DNA of 64,000 nucleotides from the NCBI RefSeq assembly GCF_030159855.1, contig NZ_BSNG01000001.1, forward strand, positions 682,001-746,000, given 5' to 3'. The notes below the pieces were generated by a model, which was not told the origin of the DNA, did not search any database, and was given only the letters and a program-made list of their open reading frames with translations. Origin of the DNA: Devosia yakushimensis. Lineage in GTDB: Bacteria > Pseudomonadota > Alphaproteobacteria > Rhizobiales > Devosiaceae. The position numbers were made by a program, and so were the translations under genes. Shown piece by piece: positions 50,650 through 59,740 of this stretch; within the stretch, counting starts at the first letter, position 1; every line of letters starts with the position of its first letter.

Positions 50650-51644
50650 GAGCGGCGACCCCTGCGGGCGGCAGCGCCGCGCTTTTCGTGTTCGTCGGCA
50701 GTGCGGTCGCGCAATTCGCGGCCGGTGAGGGTGAGGAAGACGCTTTCGAGGCTGGGCTTGTCGAAGGCGACCTGGCGGATGCGGCTGCCGAATTCGGCTA
50801 GAAAGGCGTCGGCAAAGCCGGGGGCGCTGGCGTCGATGATGAGGCTCCCATCCTTGGCGGTTTGCAAGGCGCCGTAGCGGGCGGTCAGCGCGGCGGCGGT
50901 TTCGGCATCGCGCGGGATGACGCGGGCGGTTTCCTTGCCGTGCTGGCTCTTGAGGTGGAGGGGCGAGCCATCGGCGATGATCTTGCCATGGTCGATGATC
51001 GAGACCTTGTCGCAGTTCTCGACTTCTTCGATGTAATGGGTGGTGACGACGATGGTGAGGTCACGCTGTTTGCGCAATGTATCGAGATAGGCCCAGATTC
51101 CGGCGCGCGATTGGGCGTCGAGGCCGACGGTGGGTTCATCGAGAAATAGAATGCGCGGGGAATGGAGCAGGGCGCGGGCGATTTCGAGCCGCCGCTTCAT
51201 GCCGGAGGAGAAGGTGCGGACCACGGCATGGCGCCAATCTTCCAGCTCGACCAATGCCAGCAATTCGTCGATACCGCGTTTGCGGTCGGCGCTTTTGACA
51301 TTGTAGACGCGGCCGTGGAAATCGAGATTTTCGTAGGCGGTGAGGCGGTCGTCGAGGCTGGGTTCCTGAAACACGACGCCGATATTCTGGCGGGCCTTGA
51401 GGGGCTGCTTCTGAACATTGGTGCCAGCGAGCCAGGCCTGGCCGCCATCGGGCTGGAGGATGGTGCACAGGATATGGATCAGCGTGGTCTTGCCGGCGCC
51501 ATTGGGGCCGAGCAGGGCGAACATGGTATTGTTTGGCACGGTGAGGCTGACGCTATCGAGCGCCAGCATGCGGCCATAGCGCTTGACGAGATCGGTGACG
51601 ACGATGGCGTCGGTGGGGGAATGAAGGGTCTCGATATCAGTCAC
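50646..51644 (-). CDS. ABC-2 exporter ATP-binding protein (quinoprotein-associated type)
   Basis: 332 residues. ABC ATPase of the DrrA/CcmA type: Walker A LLGPNGAGKTT, FQEPSLDDRLTAYENLDFHGRVY, signature FSSGMKRRLEIARAL, Walker B ILFLDEPTVGLD, VVTTHYIEEVENCD. C-terminal extension with PSLESVFLTLTGRELRD, then a charged Arg tail (KRGAAARRGRRS). Likely partner of the PedC-like permease at 47061-47861; ATPase plus ABC-2 permease sets are typical of PQQ-alcohol dehydrogenase clusters. Start overlaps the DUF58 stop (ATGA), stop overlaps the importer permease start. Confidence 0.87.
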   Translation of the reverse strand: MTDIETLHSPTDAIVVTDLVKRYGRMLALDSVSLTVPNNTMFALLGPNGAGKTTLIHILCTILQPDGGQAWLAGTNVQKQPLKARQNIGVVFQEPSLDDRLTAYENLDFHGRVYNVKSADRKRGIDELLALVELEDWRHAVVRTFSSGMKRRLEIARALLHSPRILFLDEPTVGLDAQSRAGIWAYLDTLRKQRDLTIVVTTHYIEEVENCDKVSIIDHGKIIADGSPLHLKSQHGKETARVIPRDAETAAALTARYGALQTAKDGSLIIDASAPGFADAFLAEFGSRIRQVAFDKPSLESVFLTLTGRELRDRTADEHEKRGAAARRGRRS

Positions 51645-52516
51645 AGCAGAACCCCTGCGGCGCGCAGATCGCGCAGAAAAAACCTGGTTATGTCGGCGGT
51701 GGAGGAGAGCGCGAAGAAGCGGCCGCCGCGACTGACCAGGCGCTGGCGCAATTGCGCCTGGAACGCGGCCAGAGCATTGCGATAATCGGCCAGCACGGTT
51801 TCGTCGAGCGTGGTTTCGAGTTCATCGCCGGTTTCGTCGTCAATCATCATCACGCTGCCAGTGCCGAGCGCATTGGGAGCGATCTCCTCGGGGGCGGCAA
51901 CCTGTACGCCGATGACCTCGTGGCCATTGCCCTCGAGGCGGTCGAGGGCGTGGGCAATTGTTTCGTCCCACCAGTCGCTGAGCACCACGACATAGGCCGC
52001 CTTGCCCATGTCGCGGGCGGCACGCTCGATGGCCCCGCCGAAATCGGCCCTGCCGCCGGGGGCGAGGTCATTGAACCAGGCAAAAAGCTGTTCGGCGCGG
52101 GCGGGGCCCTGCATGGGCTGGGACCATTTGAAGCCGGAAGCGCCGGAAAAGCCAATGCGGACGCGATCGCCCGCGGCCAGGCCGACAAAGCCCATGAGCT
52201 GGGCGATTTGCGTGGCGGTGGCGTATTTCTGCGGGCTACCGGCCAGCATGGATTTGCTGCCATCGAGCAGGATATAGACCGGCAATTGCCGGTCGACGAA
52301 ATATTGCCGGACATAGGATTCGCCCAGGCGCGCCAGTACGCGCGGATCGAGATGGCGGACATCGTCGCCCTGGCGATAGGGGCGGTGCTCGGCAAATTCG
52401 ATGCCGGCGCCCTTGCTGAGCGAGCGGCGTTCGCCAATGCCGGCCGAGGGCGCAGCACGCGTCATCAGCAGGCGCGCTGTCGAAAGCTGCTCGAGAAGGG
52501 CGGGAGAGGGCCTCAC
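51641..52516 (-). CDS. DUF58 domain protein
   Basis: 291 residues. DUF58 signature: RRSLSKGAGIEFAEHRPYRQGDDVRHLDPRVLARLGESYVRQYF, followed by a vWA-like core PVYILLDGSKSMLAG (degenerate MIDAS DGSKS) and WWDETIAHALDRL. DUF58 proteins are encoded next to MoxR ATPases and are thought to be adaptors in protein maturation, as in the mxaS position of methanol dehydrogenase clusters. GTG start at 52516 overlaps the moxR stop by 4 bases. Confidence 0.9.
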   Translation of the reverse strand: MRPSPALLEQLSTARLLMTRAAPSAGIGERRSLSKGAGIEFAEHRPYRQGDDVRHLDPRVLARLGESYVRQYFVDRQLPVYILLDGSKSMLAGSPQKYATATQIAQLMGFVGLAAGDRVRIGFSGASGFKWSQPMQGPARAEQLFAWFNDLAPGGRADFGGAIERAARDMGKAAYVVVLSDWWDETIAHALDRLEGNGHEVIGVQVAAPEEIAPNALGTGSVMMIDDETGDELETTLDETVLADYRNALAAFQAQLRQRLVSRGGRFFALSSTADITRFFLRDLRAAGVLL

Positions 52517-53526
52517 AGCACGCCTTTTATGCTGGTGTCGAATAGGCGCTGCAGCAGGGCTTCGAGCGAGACGCCATCGGCATTGCCCTCGAAATTGAGG
52601 TGGATGCGGTGGCGCGTGGTGGCCAGCAGCATGGCTTTGACATCCTCGAAGCTGACATTGAAGCGGCCATTGAGCAAAGCATGGGCCTTGGACGCCAGCA
52701 CCAGGGCCTGGGCGCCGCGCGGGCTGAGGCCGAAGCGCAGATAGCGGCGGACATCGTCAATGGCGTTGGCGCCTGCGGGCTGGGTGGCGATGGCGAAATC
52801 GGCAATGGCGCGGCGGACATGTTCGGCAATGGGCACGCTGCGCACCAGCGCCTGGATGGCGATGATATCCTGGTCGGAGAGGCATTGTTCGGCTACGGCT
52901 TCATCGGTGCCGGTGGTGCTGTCGAGAATGGCCGAGAGGGTTTCGGAAGTGGGCAGGGGCACGTCGAGCTGGAGCAGGAAGCGGTCGATCTGGGCTTCGG
53001 GCAGGATATAGGTTCCGTCCATTTCGAGCGGGTTCTGCGTGGCGAGGACGAAGAAGGGCTCGGGCAGGGGCATGCTGGTGCCCGCAGCGCTGACGGTGCG
53101 CTCCTGCATGGCTTCGAGCAGGGCCGATTGGGTGCGGGGGGTGGCGCGGTTGATTTCGTCGGCCAGCAGGAGCTGGGTGAATATGGGGCCGCGTTGGAAT
53201 TCGAGGTGGTTGCGGCCATCCGTATCGGGCACCAGGACCATGGAGCCGGTAATGTCGGCCGGCATCAGATCGGGCGTGAACTGCACGCGGGCGAAGGAAA
53301 GCCCGGTGGCGGTGGCCAGGGTGCGGACCAGCAGCGTCTTGCCGACGCCGGGCGGGCCTTGCAGCAACACATGGCCGCCCGCGATCAGGCCGATCAGCAG
53401 ATCCTCGATGATATCCTGCTGGCCCAGGACCACGCGGCCGATTTCCGCGCGGGCGCGGATCAGGGTTTCCAGCAGGCGGGTGAGTTCGGCGTCGGCCTGT
53501 TGGGCATTGGCAGCGGTTGCGGACAT
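52513..53526 (-). CDS. MoxR-type AAA+ ATPase
   Basis: 337-residue AAA+ chaperone-like ATPase. Walker A GPPGVGKTLLVRTLA, FTPDLMPADITGSMVL (MoxR hallmark), Walker B LLADEINRATPRTQSALLEAMQE, sensor 1 VLATQNP, and ILPEAQIDRFLLQLDV. MoxR ATPases work with DUF58 and vWA proteins to activate or mature metalloenzymes and quinoproteins. Neighbours here are exactly those partners. ATG at 53526. Confidence 0.94.
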   Translation of the reverse strand: MSATAANAQQADAELTRLLETLIRARAEIGRVVLGQQDIIEDLLIGLIAGGHVLLQGPPGVGKTLLVRTLATATGLSFARVQFTPDLMPADITGSMVLVPDTDGRNHLEFQRGPIFTQLLLADEINRATPRTQSALLEAMQERTVSAAGTSMPLPEPFFVLATQNPLEMDGTYILPEAQIDRFLLQLDVPLPTSETLSAILDSTTGTDEAVAEQCLSDQDIIAIQALVRSVPIAEHVRRAIADFAIATQPAGANAIDDVRRYLRFGLSPRGAQALVLASKAHALLNGRFNVSFEDVKAMLLATTRHRIHLNFEGNADGVSLEALLQRLFDTSIKGVL

Positions 53527-53547
53527 GGGACTGATCTTCCTCCTCGA

Positions 53548-56500
53548 TCAAACGGCGGGCGCAGGTTCGTGGCGCGGGGTTTGCACCCGGGGACCCGAAC
53601 TTGTTTTCTGCGGTGATTGGTTTTGGCGGCGTGGGCGGATGAGCCCGGTATAGCGCACGGCGAGTTCGGCCATGAACAGGGCCAGCGCCAGCGCGGCCCA
53701 GGCGGGCCAGAATGATTGCAGCGACCAGCGGGCGGGAACGTCGCGGGCCCGTGGTTCGCCGAAACTTCCGCCGGTCGCGGTGGTGAGCTGGCGCAGGGCA
53801 TTGTCGGGCGTCAGCGGGCCGAGATGGGCGGGGTAGCCCATTGCAACGGTCGATTGCGTGGTCATCTCGCCGGCCGTGGCGGCGAAGCGGTATCGGCCAG
53901 CCGTTTCAGGATAATAGGTGGCGGCATATTGGTTTGGGGCGATGCGCTCCAGTGGTAGCGGCGTTTCACCATCCTCCGGCCCAACGGAAAGGGTGGGGAT
54001 GAGGCCATCGGCCGCGCCGGAAAGGGTCAGGTTGGCCGTGAAGCCGTCACCCCGCCGGATGATGTCGAGGGCGAGATCGCCGCGCTCGACAGCGGGAAGA
54101 AACTGGCGGATCGCCTGTGACCAGAGCGCGGGATAGGACGGCATGGCCTGCCATTGCTGGGACCAGGGGCCGGCGGCCTCGGTGGTGAGCGCCAGCACCT
54201 GGCCGGCGCCATAGCGCCAGGAGGCGAGCAGGGGCATGGGTTCGCCCTTGCTGTCGGGCACGACCATGGAAAGGCTCGCCTCGGGCTTGGGCGTGGTCAG
54301 CACGAAACCATCGATGGGGGGCATCTGGGCGGGCAGGCCGCGGAGAAATGGTTCGTCGCGGGCGGCCCAGAGCGGTTGGGTTGTCCCCTGCTCGATGGGC
54401 GAGCCGGAGAGCAGCATAGCTTCCTGCGAAAGAATCGAGGGCAGGGCGGCAAAGTCGTCGGTGGCGTGAAACGTGCCGCCGCCGAGGCGGGCGATGCGCT
54501 CGATCAGGGTGCGCTCGGCGCCCTTGCCGATGGAGACTGAAGACACAGTGATACCCTCGGCGCGGATATCGGCCAGCAGGCCGGGGAAATCGGCGGGCTG
54601 GCTCAAGCCATCGGTCATGACGATGATGTGGCGGGCGGGCGTCTCGACGCCGCGCAGCATATCGAGCGCTGCCTTGAGGCCGGGATAAATCGAGGTGCCG
54701 CCGCCGGGATCGACATTGGAGAGTGCTGCTGAGGCAATGGCGGGGTCGTCGATCCGCTGCAAGGGCAGGACGATATTGGGGTCGGAATCGAAGACGACGA
54801 TGCCGACCTGGCTGTTGCGATTGAGCAGGCGGACGGCGGCCAGCGTCGCCTGTTTGGCGATATCGAGGCGGGTTGTCGTGGCGCCGACCGGCTGCTGCAT
54901 GCTGCCGGAGCGATCGAGCACAAAGACCAGGGTGGCTTCGGGCGCATCGCGGGGCACGCGGCTGGAGAGCGGGGAAGCCCGGTCGAGCGGGGTTTCGAGA
55001 TAGCCGCCGGGGCCGAAGCTGTTGGGGCCGCCCAGGATCAGCAGGCCCAGCCCCTGTTCGGCGACGGCGCTTTCGAGCAATTCCTGCTGCTGGGTGGTGA
55101 GGGCGATGGCCGGCACATCGAGCAGGACGGCGCCGTCAAAGCCCTTCCAGTCTTCGAGCTTATAGGGCGCCTGCTTGGGCTCGAGGGCTGCGCCGGTAAT
55201 GCCCTGACTGGTCAGCCAATCGAGGAATGCCGCGCTGCGCATGGGATCATTGGCGATGACGGCGACCTTGCCCGCGGGGCGCGCGTCGATGATGGTGGAG
55301 AGCGTGTTATTGGCCGGATCGGTGTCATCGGCGGTAACGGTCAGGGTATATTCGGCGGCGCCTTCGGCCATGTCGGAAAGCATGGTTTCGACGCGATTGT
55401 CGCCCGCGGTGAGGGCCGCCTGTTGCTCCACTAGAACCACGCCTTCCCGCTCGAAACGCAGGGTGACGCGGGTTTCCGTGGTCGCGTGGACGATGCCCGT
55501 CAGGGCGACGGTGTCGCCGGCATAGACGGGCGTGGGTGCTTCCAGGGCGGATACATATAGGGCGTCGTCTGTTGCCAGGGCGGGTTGGGCATCGACAAAG
55601 ATCTGACGCTCGGTGAGTGCGGCGGCGAGCGCGGCCATGGCCGCCGGCTCCGTGCCGGTTGCTCCGGAAACGATGATACGGCCGGGTTCGCCCCAGGGAA
55701 GGCTGGCCGCGGCGAGCTGAATGGCGGCCGGGATGGCTCCGGCGCGCGCGGGCGACGTGGCGTCCGTGCCGGTGATGCTGGGGACGGGGGCCGCGATAAT
55801 CGTGGCCTCGCCTGCCGTTGCTGGGCCGCCGGGCGCAAGAACCGTCGCTGTGTGTTCGCCGGCCCGTTGCCATGGGATGCCGATATCCAGCAAGGCCAGC
55901 GTGACAGCGACAAGCGCCAGGGCGCGGAGGGCCAAAGTGAGGCGGCGCCGGGTGCTGAGCGGATTGGCGTTGCGCAGGCCTTCGGCCTGGAGAAAGCGTT
56001 CGGGTCCGCGACCGGAAATGATGGCCTCGGCGATCAAAGCGAGGATCACGAGCCCGAGCAGGATTGGCCACAGTGCCAGCGGGAATGCGGCGGGTTGCGG
56101 CAGGTCCTCGCTGGCTGCCAAAGGCAGGGTCGGTGCGGCGGGATTGATGGCGAGAAGCCGGGTGAGATTTCCGGCGCTCAGCTCGTAGAGCCCGGCCTGC
56201 TCGGGCACGAAATCTGCGGCGGGGAGGGGCGCTGGCTCGTTAGGCCAATCCAGGCGGCGGATCGTGCCACCGGCGAAGCGCGCATCGAGGGCGCAGCGCT
56301 CGCCTATGGTGCAGTTGGGCTGCAACTGGCCCTGGGGCGCAAGGCCCAGCCAGTGGATGAGGTTTGCGACGAAGACGGGCAGGCCGGATTGCTGCGGCCA
56401 ATTGGACCGGCGGGGATCGAAGGCCAGCCGGATGTCGTAACCATTGGCATTGGGCGTGGCGGTGATCAGCGGAACCTCGCCGGCGCGGAGCAGGACATCG

Positions 56501-57795
56501 GCATTGTCCGCGGGCCCAATGGCCTGGGCCGCGTCGATGGACAGCGTGCTCCAGGCGATATCGTGCATGAGCGGATGGGCTGAAGCGACAAATGTTGGAG
56601 ATTGCGCGCTCAAGGGAGGCAGGGCGGTGCCGGAAACGCCGGCATTGCCGATCCACAGGACATTGCTTTCAGGCTGGCGCGCCACCTGGCGATTATCGAC
56701 CACGACAAGGCCGAATTGCGAGAGGTCGCCGGGGAGACCCTCGGCCTGGTAGATGGCCGCGCCGTCAATGGCCTTGAGGGCGGTCAGCAGGGGCTGCTCG
56801 CCGCCTCCGACATAGAGAATATCGAGCGGCGCCGGCTCGGCCCGGGTCACGAACCAGGCGCTGTTGTCGAAGAGCGCGGCATCATCTGCCAGGGCGACGG
56901 AAACGATGCCCGGGCCGGGCAGGTTGAGATTGATAGTGAAGCTTTTGGTCTGCGGGCCAGTGTCTTGCGGCGCCTCCGTAGCGGTCGAACCGATTGTTTT
57001 CCTTGTCCATTCCAGGGGCGTGGCCTTGGCGTCGGGGGCATAGGAGACAATGAGTTCGGTGCTTGGCAGGTCGTCGAGCTGGACATTGCCGCTCAGTGTC
57101 CAGCGGTTGGGTTCGTTTTGCCGGGGGGCAAGCTGGGCGGTGAGGGCGGCATTGGGCGCGGTGTTGCCGAGGGTGACAGTCTCCTGGGAGACATCGGCAA
57201 GGCCGGCCTGGGGCGGCGCCTCATCGCTGTAAATGACGAGCCTGGTTTGTTCGCCGGGGTGCAGCAGCGATTGCACGACCGGCAAGAGCGCGGGCCAGTC
57301 GGCTGCGCCATCGCTGGCATGGATGGAAGCTACGGCGCCGGCGATTGCTTCGCCGCCCAGCGGGTGGCGGGCGACCAGGGGGGCGGCCGTGCCCGCGAGC
57401 GAAATGAGCGAAATCTTGCCCCCGCTGGCAGGGTCGCGCATGCGATCGAGCAGCTGGGCTTTTGCCAGGGAAAGCCGGTCAGCGCCGTCCTGCATGGTTT
57501 GCATGGAGCCCGAGCGGTCGACTACGAAAATCCAGTGATCGACCTTGTCGCCGCGGAAGAGCAAGGGCTGGGCGAGGGCTGCGGCCAAAGCAGCCAGGGC
57601 GAGCAATTGCAGCAACAGGGCCCAGCTGGGCCGGGGCCATTGCAGGATGCGGTTGCGCCTGGCCTGACCCATGCCGATTTCGCGCCAGATGCGCAGGCTG
57701 GGGACATTGATGGTCTGCCGGCGGCGGATATGGAACGCCAGGATGATCAGCCCAAGGCTCAGCAGGATCAGGGACAGAGGATGCAGCAGGACCAT
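53548..57795 (-). CDS. Double-vWA membrane protein (BatA-like N-half fused to amidotransferase-like/vWA C-half)
   Basis: 1415 residues. N-half: BatA-type start with two helices (LLHPLSLILLSLGLIILAFH, 3-22; WALLLQLLALAALAAALAQP, 58-77) and a vWA domain with MIDAS D93-R-S-G-S. Two helices near 600-620 and 645-668 (LWPILLGLVILALIAEAII; RALALVAVTLALLDIGI) mark the join. C-half: an adhesion-like Ig part, a class I amidotransferase-like fold (FDGAVLLDVPAIALTTQQQELLE, GLGLLILGGPNSFGPGGYLE), and a second vWA domain with MIDAS D961-R-S-G-S and DGGGTSIYPGLK-like PGGGTSIYPGL, ending in a helix (WAALALALFMAELAVRY, ~1370-1387). In many bacteria these halves are two genes; here they are one continuous frame. 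Likely interacts with MoxR/DUF58 in enzyme maturation. Confidence 0.85.
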   Translation of the reverse strand: MVLLHPLSLILLSLGLIILAFHIRRRQTINVPSLRIWREIGMGQARRNRILQWPRPSWALLLQLLALAALAAALAQPLLFRGDKVDHWIFVVDRSGSMQTMQDGADRLSLAKAQLLDRMRDPASGGKISLISLAGTAAPLVARHPLGGEAIAGAVASIHASDGAADWPALLPVVQSLLHPGEQTRLVIYSDEAPPQAGLADVSQETVTLGNTAPNAALTAQLAPRQNEPNRWTLSGNVQLDDLPSTELIVSYAPDAKATPLEWTRKTIGSTATEAPQDTGPQTKSFTINLNLPGPGIVSVALADDAALFDNSAWFVTRAEPAPLDILYVGGGEQPLLTALKAIDGAAIYQAEGLPGDLSQFGLVVVDNRQVARQPESNVLWIGNAGVSGTALPPLSAQSPTFVASAHPLMHDIAWSTLSIDAAQAIGPADNADVLLRAGEVPLITATPNANGYDIRLAFDPRRSNWPQQSGLPVFVANLIHWLGLAPQGQLQPNCTIGERCALDARFAGGTIRRLDWPNEPAPLPAADFVPEQAGLYELSAGNLTRLLAINPAAPTLPLAASEDLPQPAAFPLALWPILLGLVILALIAEAIISGRGPERFLQAEGLRNANPLSTRRRLTLALRALALVAVTLALLDIGIPWQRAGEHTATVLAPGGPATAGEATIIAAPVPSITGTDATSPARAGAIPAAIQLAAASLPWGEPGRIIVSGATGTEPAAMAALAAALTERQIFVDAQPALATDDALYVSALEAPTPVYAGDTVALTGIVHATTETRVTLRFEREGVVLVEQQAALTAGDNRVETMLSDMAEGAAEYTLTVTADDTDPANNTLSTIIDARPAGKVAVIANDPMRSAAFLDWLTSQGITGAALEPKQAPYKLEDWKGFDGAVLLDVPAIALTTQQQELLESAVAEQGLGLLILGGPNSFGPGGYLETPLDRASPLSSRVPRDAPEATLVFVLDRSGSMQQPVGATTTRLDIAKQATLAAVRLLNRNSQVGIVVFDSDPNIVLPLQRIDDPAIASAALSNVDPGGGTSIYPGLKAALDMLRGVETPARHIIVMTDGLSQPADFPGLLADIRAEGITVSSVSIGKGAERTLIERIARLGGGTFHATDDFAALPSILSQEAMLLSGSPIEQGTTQPLWAARDEPFLRGLPAQMPPIDGFVLTTPKPEASLSMVVPDSKGEPMPLLASWRYGAGQVLALTTEAAGPWSQQWQAMPSYPALWSQAIRQFLPAVERGDLALDIIRRGDGFTANLTLSGAADGLIPTLSVGPEDGETPLPLERIAPNQYAATYYPETAGRYRFAATAGEMTTQSTVAMGYPAHLGPLTPDNALRQLTTATGGSFGEPRARDVPARWSLQSFWPAWAALALALFMAELAVRYTGLIRPRRQNQSPQKTSSGPRVQTPRHEPAPAV

Positions 57796-57798
57796 GAG

Positions 57799-59220
57799 CT
57801 ACTGCACCGGGGCGGGTGACTGGATGAGGCGATTGAAATAGCGCGCGACGAGGGCGCTCGCGTTAGCAGACACCTTCTGGCGGCTAACAGACTGTGCACT
57901 TTGGCGTGCCCAATCCGTAGCAAGGTCACCGCCAAGCGATGCCGTGTCGCTCAGCTCGGCTCCCGTGGGGACATGCAGGCGGATGCGGCTGCCGCTTTGC
58001 GGGTCGTCGGCGGCGATGGACATAGCCTGGCTGGGGTCGGGCATGGATTGCAGAAAGCCGCTATCGGGCGCGAGCGGCTGGGAACCGCCGCCGGCGATAT
58101 TGCTTTCGCCCTTGCCTGATTGCGCCGCGGCACCGACCGGCAGCGCGCCGGCACTTTCGAAGGCTTCGTCCTGCATGGGCGTCGCGGCAAAATCGCCGCC
58201 ATTGAGGCTGGCGCTTTCCAGCCCCCCTTCGCGTTCGCCTCCTTCACCCTGTTTGGGTGGCGGCTGGGTGCCGGGCGGTGGCGTACTGGCGCTGCGCACC
58301 AGCCGGTCTTCCGGCAAATTGTACATGTCGGCGCTGGAGCTGCCGGCGGTAGGGGTATCGCCCTGCGCTTGCTGGCGGGCAAGGGCGGCCTGCTGGCGCG
58401 CCTGGCTGAAGGCGCGGGCATTCTGGATCAGCGCGCTGGCATCGGCGGTATTGGCCGACATCCAATCGGGCATGCGGCCATCGTATCCGGCAGCAGCGTG
58501 ATCGAGCAGGGCGTCGAGCTGGTCGTGCAATTGCTGGGGAGGCGTGCCATCGCGGGCGGCCTGGGCCAATTCCTGCAATGAATTGGCGACCGCCTTGAGA
58601 TAGTCGCTGTCGCGCCGCTCGGCGTCGTCGGCAATGAGGCGTGCCAGGACGTCGATATCATCGGCCGCTATGGTTTCTTGGGGGGCGGGTTCGGCGGAAG
58701 CTGCTTCTGCCGCCGGGGGCAGCGCGGCGGGGCCGATCAGGCTATAGGCGGCCGAGGCGCCGAAAATGGCTGATGTCAGTACGGCAATGGCCAGGGCCAT
58801 GCTGCGCGTAAAGAGGGGAATGGCGCGGCCGATATCGATCCGGCCGGCGACGCCGGAAGCATGGGCCGCCTGGGCGCGGGTAACTGCGTTCTGATTGCCC
58901 GGGGTGAGCCCGATCGTGGTTGAGAGGGCTTCGTTCAGGTGCAGGCGGATATCGGTGCGCCGGGCGATGCGGCGCAAATTGCCGGCGCGGCGCCAGGACC
59001 AGGCAACGAGGCCCAGAACCACCAGCAGGGTGAGGCTGGCCATGGCCAGGAGCAGGCCGGAATGAGCCGTGCGGGTAAGGGCAAGAATAAGGGAGAACCC
59101 GGTCAATCCACCGGCGATGGCAATCGCTACGAGGGGCAGGGTACGCGCAAGTGCAGCGCGTTTTCCTATCGCTCCGACGACTTTGGCGATCTGTTCGGCA
59201 GAAGGACTGGGTTGCTCCAT
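57799..59220 (-). CDS. Membrane protein of the MoxR/vWA cluster, unknown
   Basis: 473 residues. Three hydrophobic segments: VAIAIAGGLTGFSLILAL (~31-48), LLLAMASLTLLVVLGLVAWSW (~56-76), and ALAIAVLTSAIFGASAAYSLIG (~142-163). The rest is a long helical and low-complexity periplasmic or cytoplasmic part (QARQQAALARQQAQGDTPTAGSSS, then Gly/Ser/Pro-rich, and RLHVPTGAELSDTASLGGDLATDW). It resembles the DUF4175-like or 'third gene' membrane proteins that accompany moxR-DUF58-vWA operons, but I cannot place it with confidence. First gene of this operon; 3 bases before the double-vWA gene. Confidence 0.6.
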   Translation of the reverse strand: MEQPSPSAEQIAKVVGAIGKRAALARTLPLVAIAIAGGLTGFSLILALTRTAHSGLLLAMASLTLLVVLGLVAWSWRRAGNLRRIARRTDIRLHLNEALSTTIGLTPGNQNAVTRAQAAHASGVAGRIDIGRAIPLFTRSMALAIAVLTSAIFGASAAYSLIGPAALPPAAEAASAEPAPQETIAADDIDVLARLIADDAERRDSDYLKAVANSLQELAQAARDGTPPQQLHDQLDALLDHAAAGYDGRMPDWMSANTADASALIQNARAFSQARQQAALARQQAQGDTPTAGSSSADMYNLPEDRLVRSASTPPPGTQPPPKQGEGGEREGGLESASLNGGDFAATPMQDEAFESAGALPVGAAAQSGKGESNIAGGGSQPLAPDSGFLQSMPDPSQAMSIAADDPQSGSRIRLHVPTGAELSDTASLGGDLATDWARQSAQSVSRQKVSANASALVARYFNRLIQSPAPVQ

Positions 59221-59296
59221 GACACTATTGGTCTACCGGGACAGGCGGCCGGACATCTGCTTGCCGGCACGTCTGTCCCCGTTTCGATGGCATTGA

Positions 59297-59740
59297 TTAT
59301 TGGCCGATCTGCGCGACGAATTCGTCGAACTTGGCTTTGGCCTTGGGCGGGACGCGGGCGGCCTGCAGGTCTGCAAGGTTGGCGGGGTTCTCGCCGACGA
59401 CGATCAGGCCGACCATGCCCATGGCAAGGTGGGGGGCGCACTTGTAGCCGTAGGCGCCTTCGACATCGAAGGTCACGCTGAACTGCTCGTTGATCTTGCC
59501 TTTGAACTCATTGCCGCCCTCGGGGAACATGCCCTTGATGGTCTCGGCATTGTGGCCCTTGTCGGTGGGAATGAATGTAACGGTGTCACCGGGAGCGATC
59601 TGCAGGAAGGCGGGCTCGAACACCATGGTGTTGCCGGCAGCATCCTTGTTGAGCATGTGGACTTCGAACTCGGCAGCGGACAGCGACAGCGTCGAAACAG
59701 CAGTCGCGGCCGCAAAGGCGAGGATACCGAAAACTTTCAC
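59297..59740 (-). CDS. Pseudoazurin (type 1 blue copper protein)
   Basis: 147 residues. Signal peptide MKVFGILAFAAATAVSTLSLSA. Cupredoxin domain: FEPAFLQIAPGDTVTFIPTDKGHNAETIKGMFPEG (in part), copper ligands His63 (KGHNAE), Cys101, His104 and Met109 in YKCAPHLAMGMVG. Periplasmic electron carrier, classically to nitrite reductase or peroxidase; here it may also take electrons from quinoprotein-linked cytochromes. GTG start at 59740 with GGAG eight bases upstream; longer in-frame start at 59791 would bury the signal peptide. Divergent from the following synthetase unit by a 448-base gap. Confidence 0.94.
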   Translation of the reverse strand: MKVFGILAFAAATAVSTLSLSAAEFEVHMLNKDAAGNTMVFEPAFLQIAPGDTVTFIPTDKGHNAETIKGMFPEGGNEFKGKINEQFSVTFDVEGAYGYKCAPHLAMGMVGLIVVGENPANLADLQAARVPPKAKAKFDEFVAQIGQ

